From Aricia agestis (lineage: Eukaryota; Arthropoda; Insecta; Lepidoptera; Lycaenidae), in contig NC_056409.1 of the NCBI RefSeq assembly GCF_905147365.1, forward strand, positions 12,963,001-13,027,000: a stretch of 64,000 nucleotides of DNA. Direction: 5' to 3'. This document shows positions 1 through 10,468 of the stretch, piece by piece. A program made the translations under genes and the position numbers. Positions within the stretch are counted from its first letter, which is position 1, and every line of letters begins with the position of its first letter. A model generated the notes under the pieces. It searched no databases. It was not told where the DNA came from and saw only the letters and a program-made list of their open reading frames with translations.

Positions 1-344
1 AATGGCCCAGCTACGTCAACTGCAATTCGTCCCCACGGTGCCCCAACGTTATACAAGTGCAGGTTCCCACGGCTCCTTGTCTGTGGTCCCTTGACTGCAG
101 CGCAAGTAGTACATTTGCGGCACCACTCCTGCACATCATCTCGGCAATGCTACCAGTAGAATCGTTCTCGCACTTTTGTTAACGTCCTCTTGACTCCTAG
201 ATGACCTCTTGATACGCCATCATGCATTTCACGGATAACATCCGGTACTCTCGTTCTTGGGACAACTATCTGAAGATGGAACTCTCTACCGTTAGTCTTC
301 TCCCATTTCCGGTAAAGTATTCCGTTTTGAAGAATCAGACTGTC
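1..344 (-). pseudogene. Gypsy integrase N-terminal part, cut by window edge
   Basis: Reading on past the stop at 345-347, the same frame gives an HHCC zinc-binding arrangement (two His in the MHDG and GHLG segments, then two Cys in WCRKCTTC) followed by the beginning of the DDE core with a first acidic residue in IAVDVAGP near base 15. A TAG stop at 152-150 falls in the zinc-binding domain. The rest of the integrase and the 3' LTR are outside the window. Confidence 0.85.
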
Positions 345-2270
345 CTATTGCGCCCAGTACGCCTTAGTGACAGCGCCAGTGGGTGCAACCTCACTCCAGA
401 TTGGCCTTACGTCACCCCGTTTCTTCCATGTGATGATGTGCCGAAGGTCGTCATCTCTTTCTTGAGCTTTCTTCATAGCATCATTCTCCCATGGACCCAA
501 AGGACTTGCTTTCGTTAACTTTAATGTCACTTCATTAGATTCCTGCTTAACACAATGTTTGCAGTCTTCTGAACACGGCCTTCGTGAGAGTGCGTCGGCA
601 TTCCCATGCGACTTTCCGCTGCGGTGTTCGGTCTTGAAGTCGTACTCCTGGAGTTGTTCAATCCATCGTGCTACTTGACCTTCTAACTGTAGTAGCCACT
701 TCAACGCTGCGTGATCAGTTCGCAGTAAAAACTGTCTGCCAATGAGATACTTGCTGAAATGTTGTAGCGTCTTTACGACAGCCAAGAGTTCTCTTCTCGT
801 CACACAGTAGTTTCTCTCTGGCTTAGATAAAGATTTGCGGAAATATGCAATTACAACTTCTCTTTCGCCCTGTTTTTGAAATAACACCCCTCCAATGGCT
901 GTGTTGCTTGCATCCGTGTCGACTATAAACTGACCTTCAGGTTGTGGGTACCCCAGGATTGGTGTTTCACAGAGATGTTTCTTCAGTTTCTGAAAAGAAT
1001 CTTCAGAAGTCTCGTCCCAAATAAACTGTCGTTTATCCTCTGTCAGCCGATGTAATGGCTTGGCTATCTCTGAGAATCCCTTAACAAAACGCCTGTAGTA
1101 GGAGCATAGGCCGAGAAATGCCCGCACTTCGGTTTTGTTCTTAGGGGTTGGCCAACTTTGAACTGCTTCCAGTTTCTCCGTGTCCGTCTGGATTCCATCA
1201 CTGGAGATAACATGGCCGAGATAATTAACCTTACTCCTGAATAAACGACACTTTTTCGGATTCAACTTTAACTTGGCCCCCTATATTTTGGCGAAAACTC
1301 GTTCTAAGTTTCGCAAATGGTCCTCGAAGTCGCGGCCAACAATGATGACGTCGTCCAAGTAGACTAAGCAAGCCTCTCCAACTAAGCCTGCCAGTACACA
1401 CTCCATGAGTCGCTCAAATGTGGCAGGTGCATTGCACAATCCAAAGGGCATGACGTTAAACTGCCATAAAACTTTACCGGTGGAGAACGCTGTCTTCTCC
1501 TTGTCTTTTGGATGAATTTCCACCTGCCAGTATCCAGATTTCAGGTCAGGGTTTCAGGAACCATTTCATGCCACTCAAGGTATCCAGAGTGTCGTCGATT
1601 CGAGGTAATGGATAGCTGTCCTTCTTAGTGACATCATTGAGACGCCTGTAGTCCACACAAAATCTTGTGATGCCATCTTTCTTCTTTACCAATACAACAG
1701 GTGAGCACCACGGACTTGCAGACGGTTCATAATCTTATGCCTTCTCATGTCCTCCAAAAGGCCTTCAACTTCTTTCTCCTTTGGTATCCGTCTTGCTCGT
1801 TAACGAATTGGGTTCTCGCTTCCGGTATCTATCCTGTGCTGGACCATCGACGTTCTTCCAAGGTCGCCTTCCTGACTGGAGAAGATATTCGCGTGGCGTT
1901 GTAAAAACTTCTTAGCTTTCATGCTCTGCGAATATGTCAGATTACTCTTGCAGTCATCGAGTAGCCCAGTCACTAATCCGTAGTTGCTGCTGTTTGCTGA
2001 GTCTGCGCCTGTCATCGAACTACACTTTCTCATCCAGACAACTTCCTCGCATTTTCCAATGACGTCACCTTTGTTCAAGCAGATCTCGCGATCACCAAGA
2101 TTCAGAACCCTGACCACAGCGTTACTGCTTCCACTAACAAGGGTTCTCGCCGTCATCAGTGTGTGTCTTCGATCAACACGCATCTGTTTGAATTTTTCTT
2201 TCCACTTGGCGGCAGTTTCACCAGCACCCGAGCTTCCGCACGTCCAGGTATTATGACTTTCTTTACACAT
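345..2270 (-). pseudogene. Gypsy reverse transcriptase and RNase H, broken
   Basis: From 2270 to 1800 comes the linker into RT, ending in a stop. RT fingers and palm follow through frameshifts near 1700 and 1550. The palm holds MPFGL and the catalytic YLDD box at 1361-1350. After a stop at 1283-1281 the thumb and RNase H continue to 345 in the same frame: an acidic residue in VDTDAS, and HRSGKSHGNADALSR near the C-terminus. The domain order and motifs are those of Ty3/Gypsy pol. At least three stops and two frameshifts make it inactive. Confidence 0.92.
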
Positions 2271-2629
2271 TTAACTTTCCCGCAGGCGCCTCCAAGGATG
2301 AAAATTTCTTCTTCACCACACTTGAAAACTCCGTCAGCGACATTAATTCTGCAGTTATGCTTCTTCATGAAATCCAAACCCAAGATGCAATCATCCATAA
2401 TCTCAGCCACGATAGCGTCATGAGGGTATGAGGATCCCCCTACATTAATCGTAACTGACATTTCTCCCAGGACGGGTATTGGCTGACCGGAGGCAGTAAG
2501 GAGCCGACAGTTAATTCTCCTCTTGTGTCTTCTTGCGGTTTTTACCAGATTTGGGTTCACTATCGTTCTAGAGGCTCCTGTGTCTAGAGTCATTTTGCAA
2601 TCCGTCCTGTTAATAGTTCCCTGAATCAC
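2156..2629 (-). pseudogene. Gypsy aspartic protease domain
   Basis: A retropepsin-like domain with the catalytic DTGA motif at about 2584-2573 (flanking context TLDTGASRT) and the later hydrophobic-G-LD motif (ILGLDF). It is the protease step of the pol polyprotein. The frame is lost near 2160, where the downstream reading continues in the frame of 1800-2270, a linker into reverse transcriptase. The region upstream (to about 2720) reads open in the same frame but has no recognised domain. Confidence 0.85.
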
Positions 2630-2739
2630 AAGACTATTCCCGCTGCATGCTTGGGAGATAACAGTTATCGGGGTTTCCTCCGCGTCAGCCAGTACTCGCC
2701 CCTCAGTCCTGGCTTTTATTCGTTTCCCTGATCCCGGGC

Positions 2740-3402
2740 AGGGGACGAAGCTCCTTGCTTCTTCAGCTCCTCTACTTGTTCCTCGAGCCTTTTCATCTTG
2801 TCACTGACATCCTTTATAGCTCCAAGCGCTTTTTCTTGGAGGTCTTTTTGTTGCTCTTGTGATTCTCGAATCGCTCTGATTTCAGCACCGAGCTAGCGTT
2901 CTTGTGACTCTTGTAAAGCGCCGAGCTTGCGGTCTTGTGACTCTTGTAAAGCGCCGAACTTGCGGTCTTGTGATTCTTGCAGAGCCTGAATTAACTCAAT
3001 TAGGCTTTGTAATTGAGGAGCCACTTGAGGGGCCGCAGAAGCTACGGGCGATGCATGGTGGCTGGAGCCAGTAGGCAGGGTTTGAGCAGACGAAGCTCGG
3101 TGAGCGGATCTATTGGGCGTGGCCTGAGTGGGCGGAGCCTGAGGGGCGTGGCCAGTGGGCGTGTCCCGGTGGGCGGAGCCAGTGGGTGTGGCTTTAGCCA
3201 AAGTGGGCGGAGCCTGGTGGGCGTGGTCAGTGGGCGGGGCCATGTGGGCGGGGCCAGTGGGTGGGGCCTATCCCTCAGTGGGCGGAGCTTGGTCCCCAGT
3301 GGGTGTGGCCTCCGCAACTCCTCTTTCGGAGTCAATGGCAGCAGCTCGCTGCGCCCTTGTCCTGACACTCCCCTTGAAGTCCTCTCTCGGAGTCAATGGC
3401 AT
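2740..3402 (-). pseudogene. Gypsy gag-like region, internally deleted
   Basis: The likely start codon is at 3402-3400, shortly after the primer site. The frame then has a stop near 3270, reopens from 3243, and stops again at 2893. Two kinds of protein repeat are visible: a proline-rich APPT/ATPTG-type stretch (about 3060-3330) encoded by GC-rich degenerate repeats, and a coiled-coil made of 11-residue repeats (ALQESQDRK type) encoded by a 33-bp tandem unit at 2901-2966. Charged coiled-coil coding continues to about 2760. Neither a capsid domain nor a CCHC zinc knuckle is present before the protease, so about a gag's worth of sequence seems to be missing. Identity as gag rests on position. Confidence 0.65.
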
Positions 3403-3408
3403 CTCCAA

Positions 3409-3426
3409 ATCGCACTTCTGACACCA
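3409..3426 (-). other. Primer-binding site, tRNA-Leu type
   Basis: Two bases inside the LTR the minus strand reads TGGTGTCAGAAGTGCGAT. The TGG matches a CCA tail and the rest resembles the complement of an animal tRNA-Leu acceptor and T arm, with about one difference from memory. This places reverse-transcription priming here and confirms the LTR boundary. Confidence 0.7.
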
Positions 3427-3428
3427 GT

Positions 3429-4004
3429 TGTTACGTGCAAGGGTTCGAGGATTTGGAGAGAAAGACCTGGTGACTCTCTTGAAGACTTTATTAACACTGC
3501 ACTAAACACTAGGTCACAACACTTAGCACTAAGTCCAAACACTAATCACTAGGTCCAATCACTATGCACTATCACTGTCCTAGGTCGTAGCCAAGTCGCA
3601 GGTTTCACTGGTTCACTCACTATTGATCACTTGTTGTCGCCTCGAAGATCGCTCAGATCGAACTGAACTGCCGGGCCGTTTACCTGTGGCTTTTTATATG
3701 GCGAGACGAATTCCAGAAAGTTCCCGATTCACGTAAACAAGTAAACAACCGTGGGAACTTTCTAGGAGGCTCGAGCATGTACCACAATAAAAGTAAACAA
3801 CTAAACTCGTAAACACGTAGACAAAATAAACCGGTCAACACGTAAACAAAATGTTGGACTTTTCTAGAAGGTTCGAGTATGTACTTGCGCACCTCATGCC
3901 ATCTAGTATTGAGTAGGGGATTTATGTTGCCTGTGCTCCCTCGGTAAGTTTCGCTGGTTTGTCGCTAGATGGCACCACGTGTCCGTATACCATGTACCGT
4001 AACA
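3429..4004 (-). repeat. 5' LTR of the Gypsy element
   Basis: The LTR is 576 bp and bounded by the inverted ends TGTTACG (3429-3435) and CGTAACA (3998-4004). On the minus strand it carries a TATAAAA box at 3698-3692 and an AATAAA polyadenylation signal at 3492-3487, giving a plausible U3-R-U5 layout. The primer-binding site starts two bases past its inner edge. Base 4005 outward is odorant-receptor intron. Confidence 0.88.
3692..3698 (-). promoter_or_regulatory. LTR TATA box
   Basis: TATAAAA on the minus strand inside the LTR, about 200 bases before the LTR's AATAAA signal. It is the likely core promoter of the retrotransposon. Start-site position is inferred, not seen. Confidence 0.6.
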
Positions 4005-4018
4005 ATATCATCACTCAC

Positions 4019-6404
4019 AGAAACAAAAGTTGGCCTAGAGAGGCTGATGTAGTGGCCAGCACGAAGCACCAGGGGTCGTTCCATCCGCATCATGGCCACC
4101 AGTAGAATCTTTTTAAATTCCAAACTCTGCTCGTACCACGCACACTCGTGGAGCACGCTGTGTAGGTGCTCGCTCTAAAATATTCCACAAATTTCTACAA
4201 AATTGTCAAGAAATTGGATGAACTCCGTTGCGCCAAAAGTTTGTTTATCGCGCGGGAACCGTACATTTTTCCAGGTTAAAAAGTATCCTATGTCTTTTCC
4301 CGGGACTCCAAGGTATCTCAATTCTTCACGCCTTTTAGCAAAGTCAGTTCAGCGGTTCGGGCGCGAAGTACTAACAGACAGACAGACACACTATCGCATG
4401 AGTAATATTGGTACGGATCTACTATTGGAGAAATTGATTCATAAGCAGATGGCCAAGCAACCTAATTTGGTCAAGTTATGTGAAGCCCACCATAAATAAT
4501 AATATTACGCTTGTCCTAACATTGACACGATTTTACCCGTTGGCTAGTCAAATAACGCAGAAACTGCCATAATATGCCTCTCATGTTTCTGAAGGTGGAA
4601 TAGACGTAATGGTTCTTAGTACTTACTGTAGCTGTAAGCTCATGACCACACCAACAGCTCACGAACAACTGGCTGATCATAACGGAGAGGTAGAGAAATA
4701 TCGAGAGGAACTGCATGCTATGCCAGTCGATCTGTCATAAACAAATATTAAGTAGATATATGTACGGTACATTATCTGGCAATATAAATTGTGAATTGTT
4801 ACTTACCAACAAAATTCTAAGTGCCGACATACAAATAATACCAACGCTTCCGCTTAGTTGAAACAACAGAAAAGTGTGATAGGCGTTTTCCACCATCTCG
4901 GTAAACCTAAAATGGCCAACATCACTGCAAATTACATCTTCAAAGGTTCAGTCATAGTTTTACTATGGTTCAGTAGGAACTGAGGTAGGAACATTAGGTA
5001 AGAATTTAATGCCCATTTTTACCAATTGCTCCCTTAGGCTAAGTGGGGACACTCAACGTTAGGATGCGGTTGGTGAAAACGGCATAAAAGTATCAATTTG
5101 CATTTCCTTACGTAATTATACACTGATGTTGTTTTACACAATTTTTTAATTTCCTTAGATTGTCTTCTAGATAATCTGAATTATTGATAAGCTGTCTTCT
5201 TGTCAATTGCTCAGAAGAATGCGATTTTATCTGAAACGTAAGAACCAGAGTTGAAACTTGAAACTCTACTTTGTAACTTTGGGTTGATAAATCCTAAAAC
5301 TGGATGATAGATACATTTAAAATCTTGTTCTTTATAATATCTAACTGAGCACAGGCGAATATGACCATGGACAGGGCGATGCTGTCGACTCCGAAGTAGA
5401 TGAAGGCACTCATGCTTATCGTCAGAAGTTGGAAGGCGTATCCAAACGCGTATTGAGGTGGGCGCTCTGGATTCACGGGCATCCTGCGAAATGAAGTTTA
5501 CACGTCTTTCACATTATTATTTTGCTTTGGATGGCTGGTGGATGTGTGGATGGTTGATGGATCGTGTTGTAGTGGTTTGGATGGATAGTGGTTTTGCCTT
5601 AGCTTAAAAAAAATCCTCCCGCTAACCTCTCCACTTACCTACATGAAGCCTAGCGTACCTCCGCGGGGCCCCGTATAAAAATTTGTTTGGGCCCTTAGGA
5701 ATGGTAAAGATTTTTCTAAGGGCCCCAACATGACCAACGTCGTATAATATGTACCCTGCCTACATGGGTCATTGGGTTTAGAGGTAGGTTTAGAGGTTCA
5801 CTTGCTTACCACATGTCAAATGGAAACTTCTTGGAGCCAGCATCATCGAATAGAGGTTTGAGTGCCCACAGGCAACACGTAGTCTGGGAACTGACCATAA
5901 ACGCAAACAGCAATCTCTTTATTCTTCCTGATTGATTTCTTAAGATCCTGTGTTGCAAATAATTTAAGTGTACACGGATAAAACTTTTATGTAGATATTA
6001 TGATCTACGTAATTTAAGGAAGAGTTAATCGTTGCCATTTCCAATTAAATTTACCTTATTTGCTCCTCGTTCTGCGGTTTGAAAATGTCACTATTCATTT
6101 GAATCAATAGATTCCGTGCTAATTCTTTGTTAATTTGCAGAACGGTGACTTTAAAACATAGGCTAGCCTGAGTGAAGAGCAAGTACGAAGCCTGCGAGAC
6201 GGCCTCTAAGTCCCCCCATACTTGGATTATGTAAATAATTTGAAACAATAAAAATAAATACTGCAGAGACATAATGAATAAACGGTGAAGTTTTTGGATG
6301 TGGTTTTCATCGGGAGGTGGTACCCAGACCCCTAAAAATTTCATCACAAATCTAGCCCTATTCAAATACAAGTCTTCAGAGGATACCTCCGACATGACGA
6401 ACAT
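4019..6404 (-). CDS. Insect odorant receptor (7tm_6), seven exons, last exon missing from window
   Basis: Exons on the minus strand: 6404-6055, 5947-5810, 5483-5315, 5230-5112, 4906-4807, 4731-4627 and 4174-4019. All junctions have GT donors and AG acceptors and the phases join cleanly, giving about 379 residues; insect receptors are usually about 390-430, so only a short C-terminal exon is lacking. The protein begins MFVMSEVSSEDLY (MSEV at 6395 is a second possible start). It has several hydrophobic membrane segments, and the late LVLRAGHYISLSRPTF block typical of lepidopteran receptors just before the seventh membrane segment. Such receptors form ligand-gated cation channels with the co-receptor Orco in antennal neurons. 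No stop or frameshift is visible. A Gypsy LTR begins 14 bases after the exon 7 donor. The ligand cannot be told from sequence. Confidence 0.9.
4205..4400 (+). mobile_element. Helitron-like/MINE-type repeat fragment with GACA microsatellite
   Basis: Lies in the receptor intron between exons 6 and 7. It reads GCGCGGGAACCGTACATTTTTCC, then CCTATGTC, then a short CAGACAGACAGAC run. The same arrangement recurs at 58185-58375. This layout is familiar from microsatellite-associated, Helitron-related repeats of Lepidoptera. Ends are not defined. Confidence 0.55.
5520..5600. repeat. GGATGG-type simple repeat in receptor intron 2
   Basis: Degenerate TGGATGG units between exons 2 and 3 of the odorant receptor. 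A short palindrome-like pair (GGGCCC...GGGCCC) lies at about 5665-5725. Confidence 0.5.
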
Positions 6405-6729
6405 ACCAAATGGTACTGAGTAGTATAGGAAGGTATACTTATGAAAATATATCTAATTTGTTAAATAATCACTCACGGTAATTTAGTAAAATGGATAATA
6501 ACGGATAAATGTGTTGTTTTGTATTCCAATTAGATATTATATTACTGTCTACTACTGAAATGCCGATTAAAAGGTCCAGTTAAAGTTAACAACACGCTGA
6601 TCAAGTTATCACAATTTATACCTTAGTATTGGTAAATTAAGCTCGTTTCGGTTCATGTATGACTCAGATTGTGACTAGGTACCTATAGAAAATTCCCAAG
6701 ATGAATAAATAAATTTCTTATTTTGAATA

Positions 6730-7306
6730 ATAATTGGCGGTGTGCAGCTGAGAAGAGTCGACCGAGTTAAATATCTGGGTCACTGGGTCACCGCCTCTCT
6801 ATCAGACACGGAGGACATAGAGAGGGAGCGTAGAGCGCTATGTGTGCGCGGTAATATGCTGGTACGTAGGTTCGCACGATGTAGCAGGGACACAAAAATA
6901 ACGCTCTTTAAAGCGTATTGTCAGTCGTTCTACACGTGTAGCCTATGGGTCAGATTTACGCAGCGCTCATATAGTACGCTCAAAGTCCAGTACAACAACA
7001 TATTCAGGATGCTGTTGTCTGTCTGTCGCGTTATTGTAGCGCTTCATCTATGTTCGCTGAGGCACATACAGACTGTTTTCAGACAATTATTAGAAAGAGA
7101 TGTGCCTCGCTCTGGTCGCGTGGGCAAAAGAGTCCAAACAGACTCCTGAATGTGTTGGGTAGCAGGTGGGATTCCATATTGTTGAAGCATTGGGTGCAGC
7201 TCCATGCTCCAATAGCCCGGTTCCCATATATTTAATTTTTAACAATAGTATGTAATGTAATTCCAATTTCTTTTATATTTTACTAACATTAAAATTAGGA
7301 CATATT
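6730..7306 (+). mobile_element. LINE (non-LTR) retrotransposon 3' fragment, first half
   Basis: Codes for the C-terminal part of a LINE reverse transcriptase (segments VKYLGHWVT, DIERERRALC, ITLFKAYCQSFYT). The frame shifts near 7040, after which the same protein continues (MFAEAHTDCF, RKRCASLWSR) to a stop near 7235. The 3' tail is interrupted at 7314 by a hAT-like insertion and resumes at 9133. Strongly 5'-truncated. Clade not assigned. Confidence 0.8.
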
Positions 7307-7314
7307 GTTGTAAC

Positions 7315-9132
7315 TAGGGTTGCCATCACCCAAATTGCCTTGGCCGGTCAGGCACGACAAAATTCCCGGACATTTGGCCGAAATGTGGTTATTTCCCCGG
7401 ACACCTCTTAAAAAGTATTTACATTTTAAAATTACGTTTTGCCAATTTTTGCCAAAAAATCTATCTTTTCCAATAACAAGAATTTGTTAAAATCTGAATA
7501 ACTTAAGTCCTTGAAATCGTACTTTTTGATTAAGGGCATTTCTCCGGATTCGGATTATTTAGTTGATTCCCTGGTACATTTTTATTTCTGCATATTTTTT
7601 AAAATCAATAATCGCATATTATTCTTAAGTGAATTATAAAAATAATTATCTATTTGGGCCCTTTTTCACTTCACAATTTTAGAAGATATTTTGATTTAAA
7701 TTTTTCTAACCTAGGGAATCAACAAAGCTAATAGAAAAAAGCTTTTTCAGCTAAATAAACATGTTCAATTTAAATATAAACATGTATCAAATTGTCTAGA
7801 AACTAAACTTGTTCGTTAAAACCAAGTAGGTACAATGAATGGAAAATGAATTTATTTGAAATATTTTGACTTTAAGATAAAAAAAAATTTAAATATTTTA
7901 CTTTTTGGTGTCATTTATTTGTATCAGTATATGAAGATAATGTAATTTATTTTAATAAAAATAAACAGATATGTACCAATTAGATAAATAAATGTAAAAT
8001 ATTTTGATTCCCTACTTAAAATACCCAGAGAATCATCAAAATGTATGTAGAGGGAATCAATAAAAAGTTAGTTTTTCCTGAGGTGTACAAAAACTGTGCA
8101 TGTAGGTTAAACAATAAATAGTCTAACTAAAAACCATACTCATTATCGTCGTTTACATCGTATCTAACGGCCGTTCTCAATATTTGATCTATCTCTGGTT
8201 TTGCCCTACTAGAGATAGGAATAGCTCACAATTGACATAAAATATATGTCTCTAGTGTCTAATGTGAGCTACTCCTATCTCTAGTAGGGCAAAACCAGAG
8301 ATAGATCAAATATTGGGAACGGACGTAAGCAAACTTAACTTTGGAAATGACATTGTAATTAGCGAATAGGGAATCAATTGTGTAAGGAACCAAGGTTGAG
8401 GGAATCAGATATTTTCCTTTGTAACTCGGAAATGGAGCTACGAATTATGTGACTTCCTTCCATGATGTTTAGAGGGCTACCGAACCTCCCGCCCTGCGCA
8501 CCCGCAACCACGTGCTTCTTATAACTAGGGAGGTACGAGCCTCCAAGTGAAGCGTATAGGGAATCACTATGTGAGCCAGGACAAATCTTAAAATGACTTT
8601 TTCTATTTATATAACGATGTAAGTATACGTTTATATACAATTGTTTTATAAATATTTTGTTTATAATCTTACGATTTATTTACTTTGAAATTAGAATTTC
8701 ATTGTATTTGTGGGATTTTTTGGGAATTTATAGTGAATTCTGGGGACAGGACACGTCCAGGGAATCAATTTTTCGACCTTTAAATTAATTTTAATTATAT
8801 TTACAATTAAGTTTTTCTACAGTACCAAAGTGGCCCAGTTAGATCAGACCTTATATTACTATAAAAAAAATACAAAGGTCTACATAATATGTAACTTTGC
8901 GGGTAGTTTGTACATCCGGACAACTAAATTTTGCGGTTTGGAGAATCAGCCTTAAAGAAGAAATCGTAAGTATGCTTAGCAAGTTTTTATCTTTCGTTTG
9001 TTGTTGCATGACTAAAAAGTTGGATTTCTTTCGACAAAAGTGTCGGGGTTTCACCCGGACACTTTTAAAAAATCCCCGGACGCCCTTCAAACTAGGACAA
9101 ATCCGGGGAAACCCGGACGGATGGCAACCATA
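7315..9132. mobile_element. hAT-like non-autonomous DNA transposon, 1.8 kb
   Basis: Ends are TAGGGTTGCCATC on the left and its imperfect inverse (GATGGCAACCATA) on the right, flanked by a perfect 8-bp duplication GTTGTAAC (7307-7314 and 9133-9140), the hallmark of hAT insertion. No transposase coding is visible. CCCGGAC-rich sequence lies just inside both ends. The body holds about nine copies of GGGAATCA(A) in either orientation and a nested MITE at 8168-8325. It interrupts the LINE tail, so it is the younger insertion. Confidence 0.85.
8168..8325. mobile_element. Harbinger-type hairpin MITE nested in the hAT-like element
   Basis: Two inverted arms of about 65 bp (left arm containing CTCAATATTTGATCTATCTC) surround a short centre. 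Flanks are TAA on both sides (8165-8167, 8326-8328), fitting the 3-bp TTA/TAA target of PIF/Harbinger elements. Confidence 0.75.
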
Positions 9133-9195
9133 GTTGTAACTAACACTATGGATGAAAATCTGAAATAAATGAATTGAATTGAATTGAATATTGTT
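9133..9195 (+). mobile_element. LINE 3' tail, second half
   Basis: Joins the tail left at 7306-7314: GTTGTAACTAACACTATGG..., ending in AATAAA-like sequence and a TGAAT/GAATT run at about 9172-9192 that fits the 3' tail of a target-primed retrotransposon. Confidence 0.65.
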
Positions 9196-9537
9196 TACAC
9201 GGCGAATAACATAATATTATGTAAGTACATTGTACAAGATCTGCTTAACTTTGTCTGGGCATGGTCTGGTATCGTCATAAAAGTCTTATGACAGCTGATG
9301 GTCCAACAAGGTTATAAATGAACGTGGGCGGGAACCTGCTGGTACATAAAGTTAATATACCTAGCGGAATAGAGAAACAAAGCCCTGAGCAAGAGAGATG
9401 TCATTATCAGTATCAGTAACACTGCGTGGTAAAAAGAGACGTGTGATACATGACAGCAGCACTCTTTTTTGACGTCCAGTTGGCACGTGTGACGTGCCGC
9501 ACGTTGACAATTTAATCTCATAGAAATCATGTTCAAT

Positions 9538-9586
9538 CCATGGAATTAATATGTACTACGTACAGCAGTACATATTAATTCCATGG
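9538..9586. repeat. Perfect 20-bp hairpin
   Basis: CCATGGAATTAATATGTACT (9538-9557) is repeated in inverse at 9567-9586 with a 9-base loop. No other feature overlaps. Confidence 0.75.
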
Positions 9587-9624
9587 TTCAATCATGCTTG
9601 TGTAAGTGTATACGTACCATAAAC

Positions 9625-9769
9625 TTATACTGCCGTCATAAGTAAAAAAGCCGCTAAGTGATATTCGCGATTTTCAGGTTTTAAGTCCACTGAACTAAGT
9701 TCACTGGTCTCAAAATCTGAAAATCGCGAATATCACTTAGCGGCCTTTTTTATTATGACGGCAGTATAA
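9625..9769. mobile_element. Palindromic MITE, 145 bp
   Basis: The ends read TTATACTGCCGTCATAA and its inverse. Inner arms (CCGCTAAGTGATATTCGCGA and its inverse) extend the palindrome to about 60 bp per side. The family is unknown to me. Confidence 0.75.
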
Positions 9770-9859
9770 TATACTGTCGTATAGACCACCTGACAACCCG
9801 AAATGCGTGACCATTTTTGATCTGTCAAGTGTCAATGAGTGCGTGTGCTAGTGATGTAT

Positions 9860-10468
9860 ATTTTACTATCGATAGTATAGTATTTTGCTATCGATAGTTT
9901 AGTCCGTTCGATTTATTTTACCTGAGTTTCTATAAGAAATAAATAATATGCAACTTTGACAGATTTTGTATTTCAAATTAGGTATCATAAATTTTAATTG
10001 GCAAAAAAGGTGACGATTGAAAAGTAGATACACATTAATTTTCGTTTGGAATGATTTTCCAATCGTCATTCGTCGGATATGTTATGACTTATGACATGAG
10101 GTTCTTATATGGGTAAATAATATAGGTACACATAACACAATATTATAAAGTTACTTATTTATTACTTAGGTAAAATCTATCTGGTAAATCAGCCCTTACA
10201 TTGGTGCATTGAAAGTAAACGTTGAAAGTAAACAACACACATAGTATATTATATTTTATTCTTAAATTAAATACATATCATAAAAAATCATAATACTTTT
10301 GGGAGTGCGTCCACTGCCGGCGCCGGCTCCCAAAAATATCAGTAATGGGAACTACGGTAAGTATACTGCCGGCAGCCGAGATATAAAACAACGACTGCCG
10401 GCGCTGGCACTCAAAATGGGAGCCGGTGATAATGCGTAAAGCGCTAGGCTTTATTACAATTATTTTTA
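9860..10468. other. Gene-free stretch with small palindromes and a GC-rich cluster
   Basis: Holds a CTATCGATAG pair at 9868-9899 and, at about 10300-10440, three imperfect CTGCCGGC-containing blocks within otherwise AT-rich DNA. I see no credible coding sequence. Confidence 0.4.

Larger units (their letters stand above)
1..4004 (-). mobile_element. Gypsy/Ty3-type LTR retrotransposon, decayed, 5' part
   Basis: The minus strand reads in order LTR (4004 to 3429), primer-binding site, gag-like region, aspartic protease, reverse transcriptase, RNase H, then the zinc-binding part of integrase, which runs off the left edge. This is the Ty3/Gypsy order (integrase last). Several in-frame stops (at 150-152, 345-347, 1281-1283, 1800-1802) and frameshifts near 1540-1560, 1700 and 2160 show that this copy cannot make its polyprotein. 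It sits inside the last visible intron of the odorant receptor and has the same orientation. The second LTR and the target duplication are outside the window. The superfamily call is firm; the exact clade is not determined. Confidence 0.93.

Noticed and set aside
3013..3552. 179-codon plus-strand frame and its overlapping neighbours over the gag repeats
   Set aside because: Antisense to the Gypsy gag; Gly/Arg-rich composition comes only from the GC-rich minisatellite.
9312..9536. 74-codon minus-strand frame with a hydrophobic stretch
   Set aside because: No neighbouring exons, no recognisable family, and position in repeat-rich DNA; not enough to call a gene.
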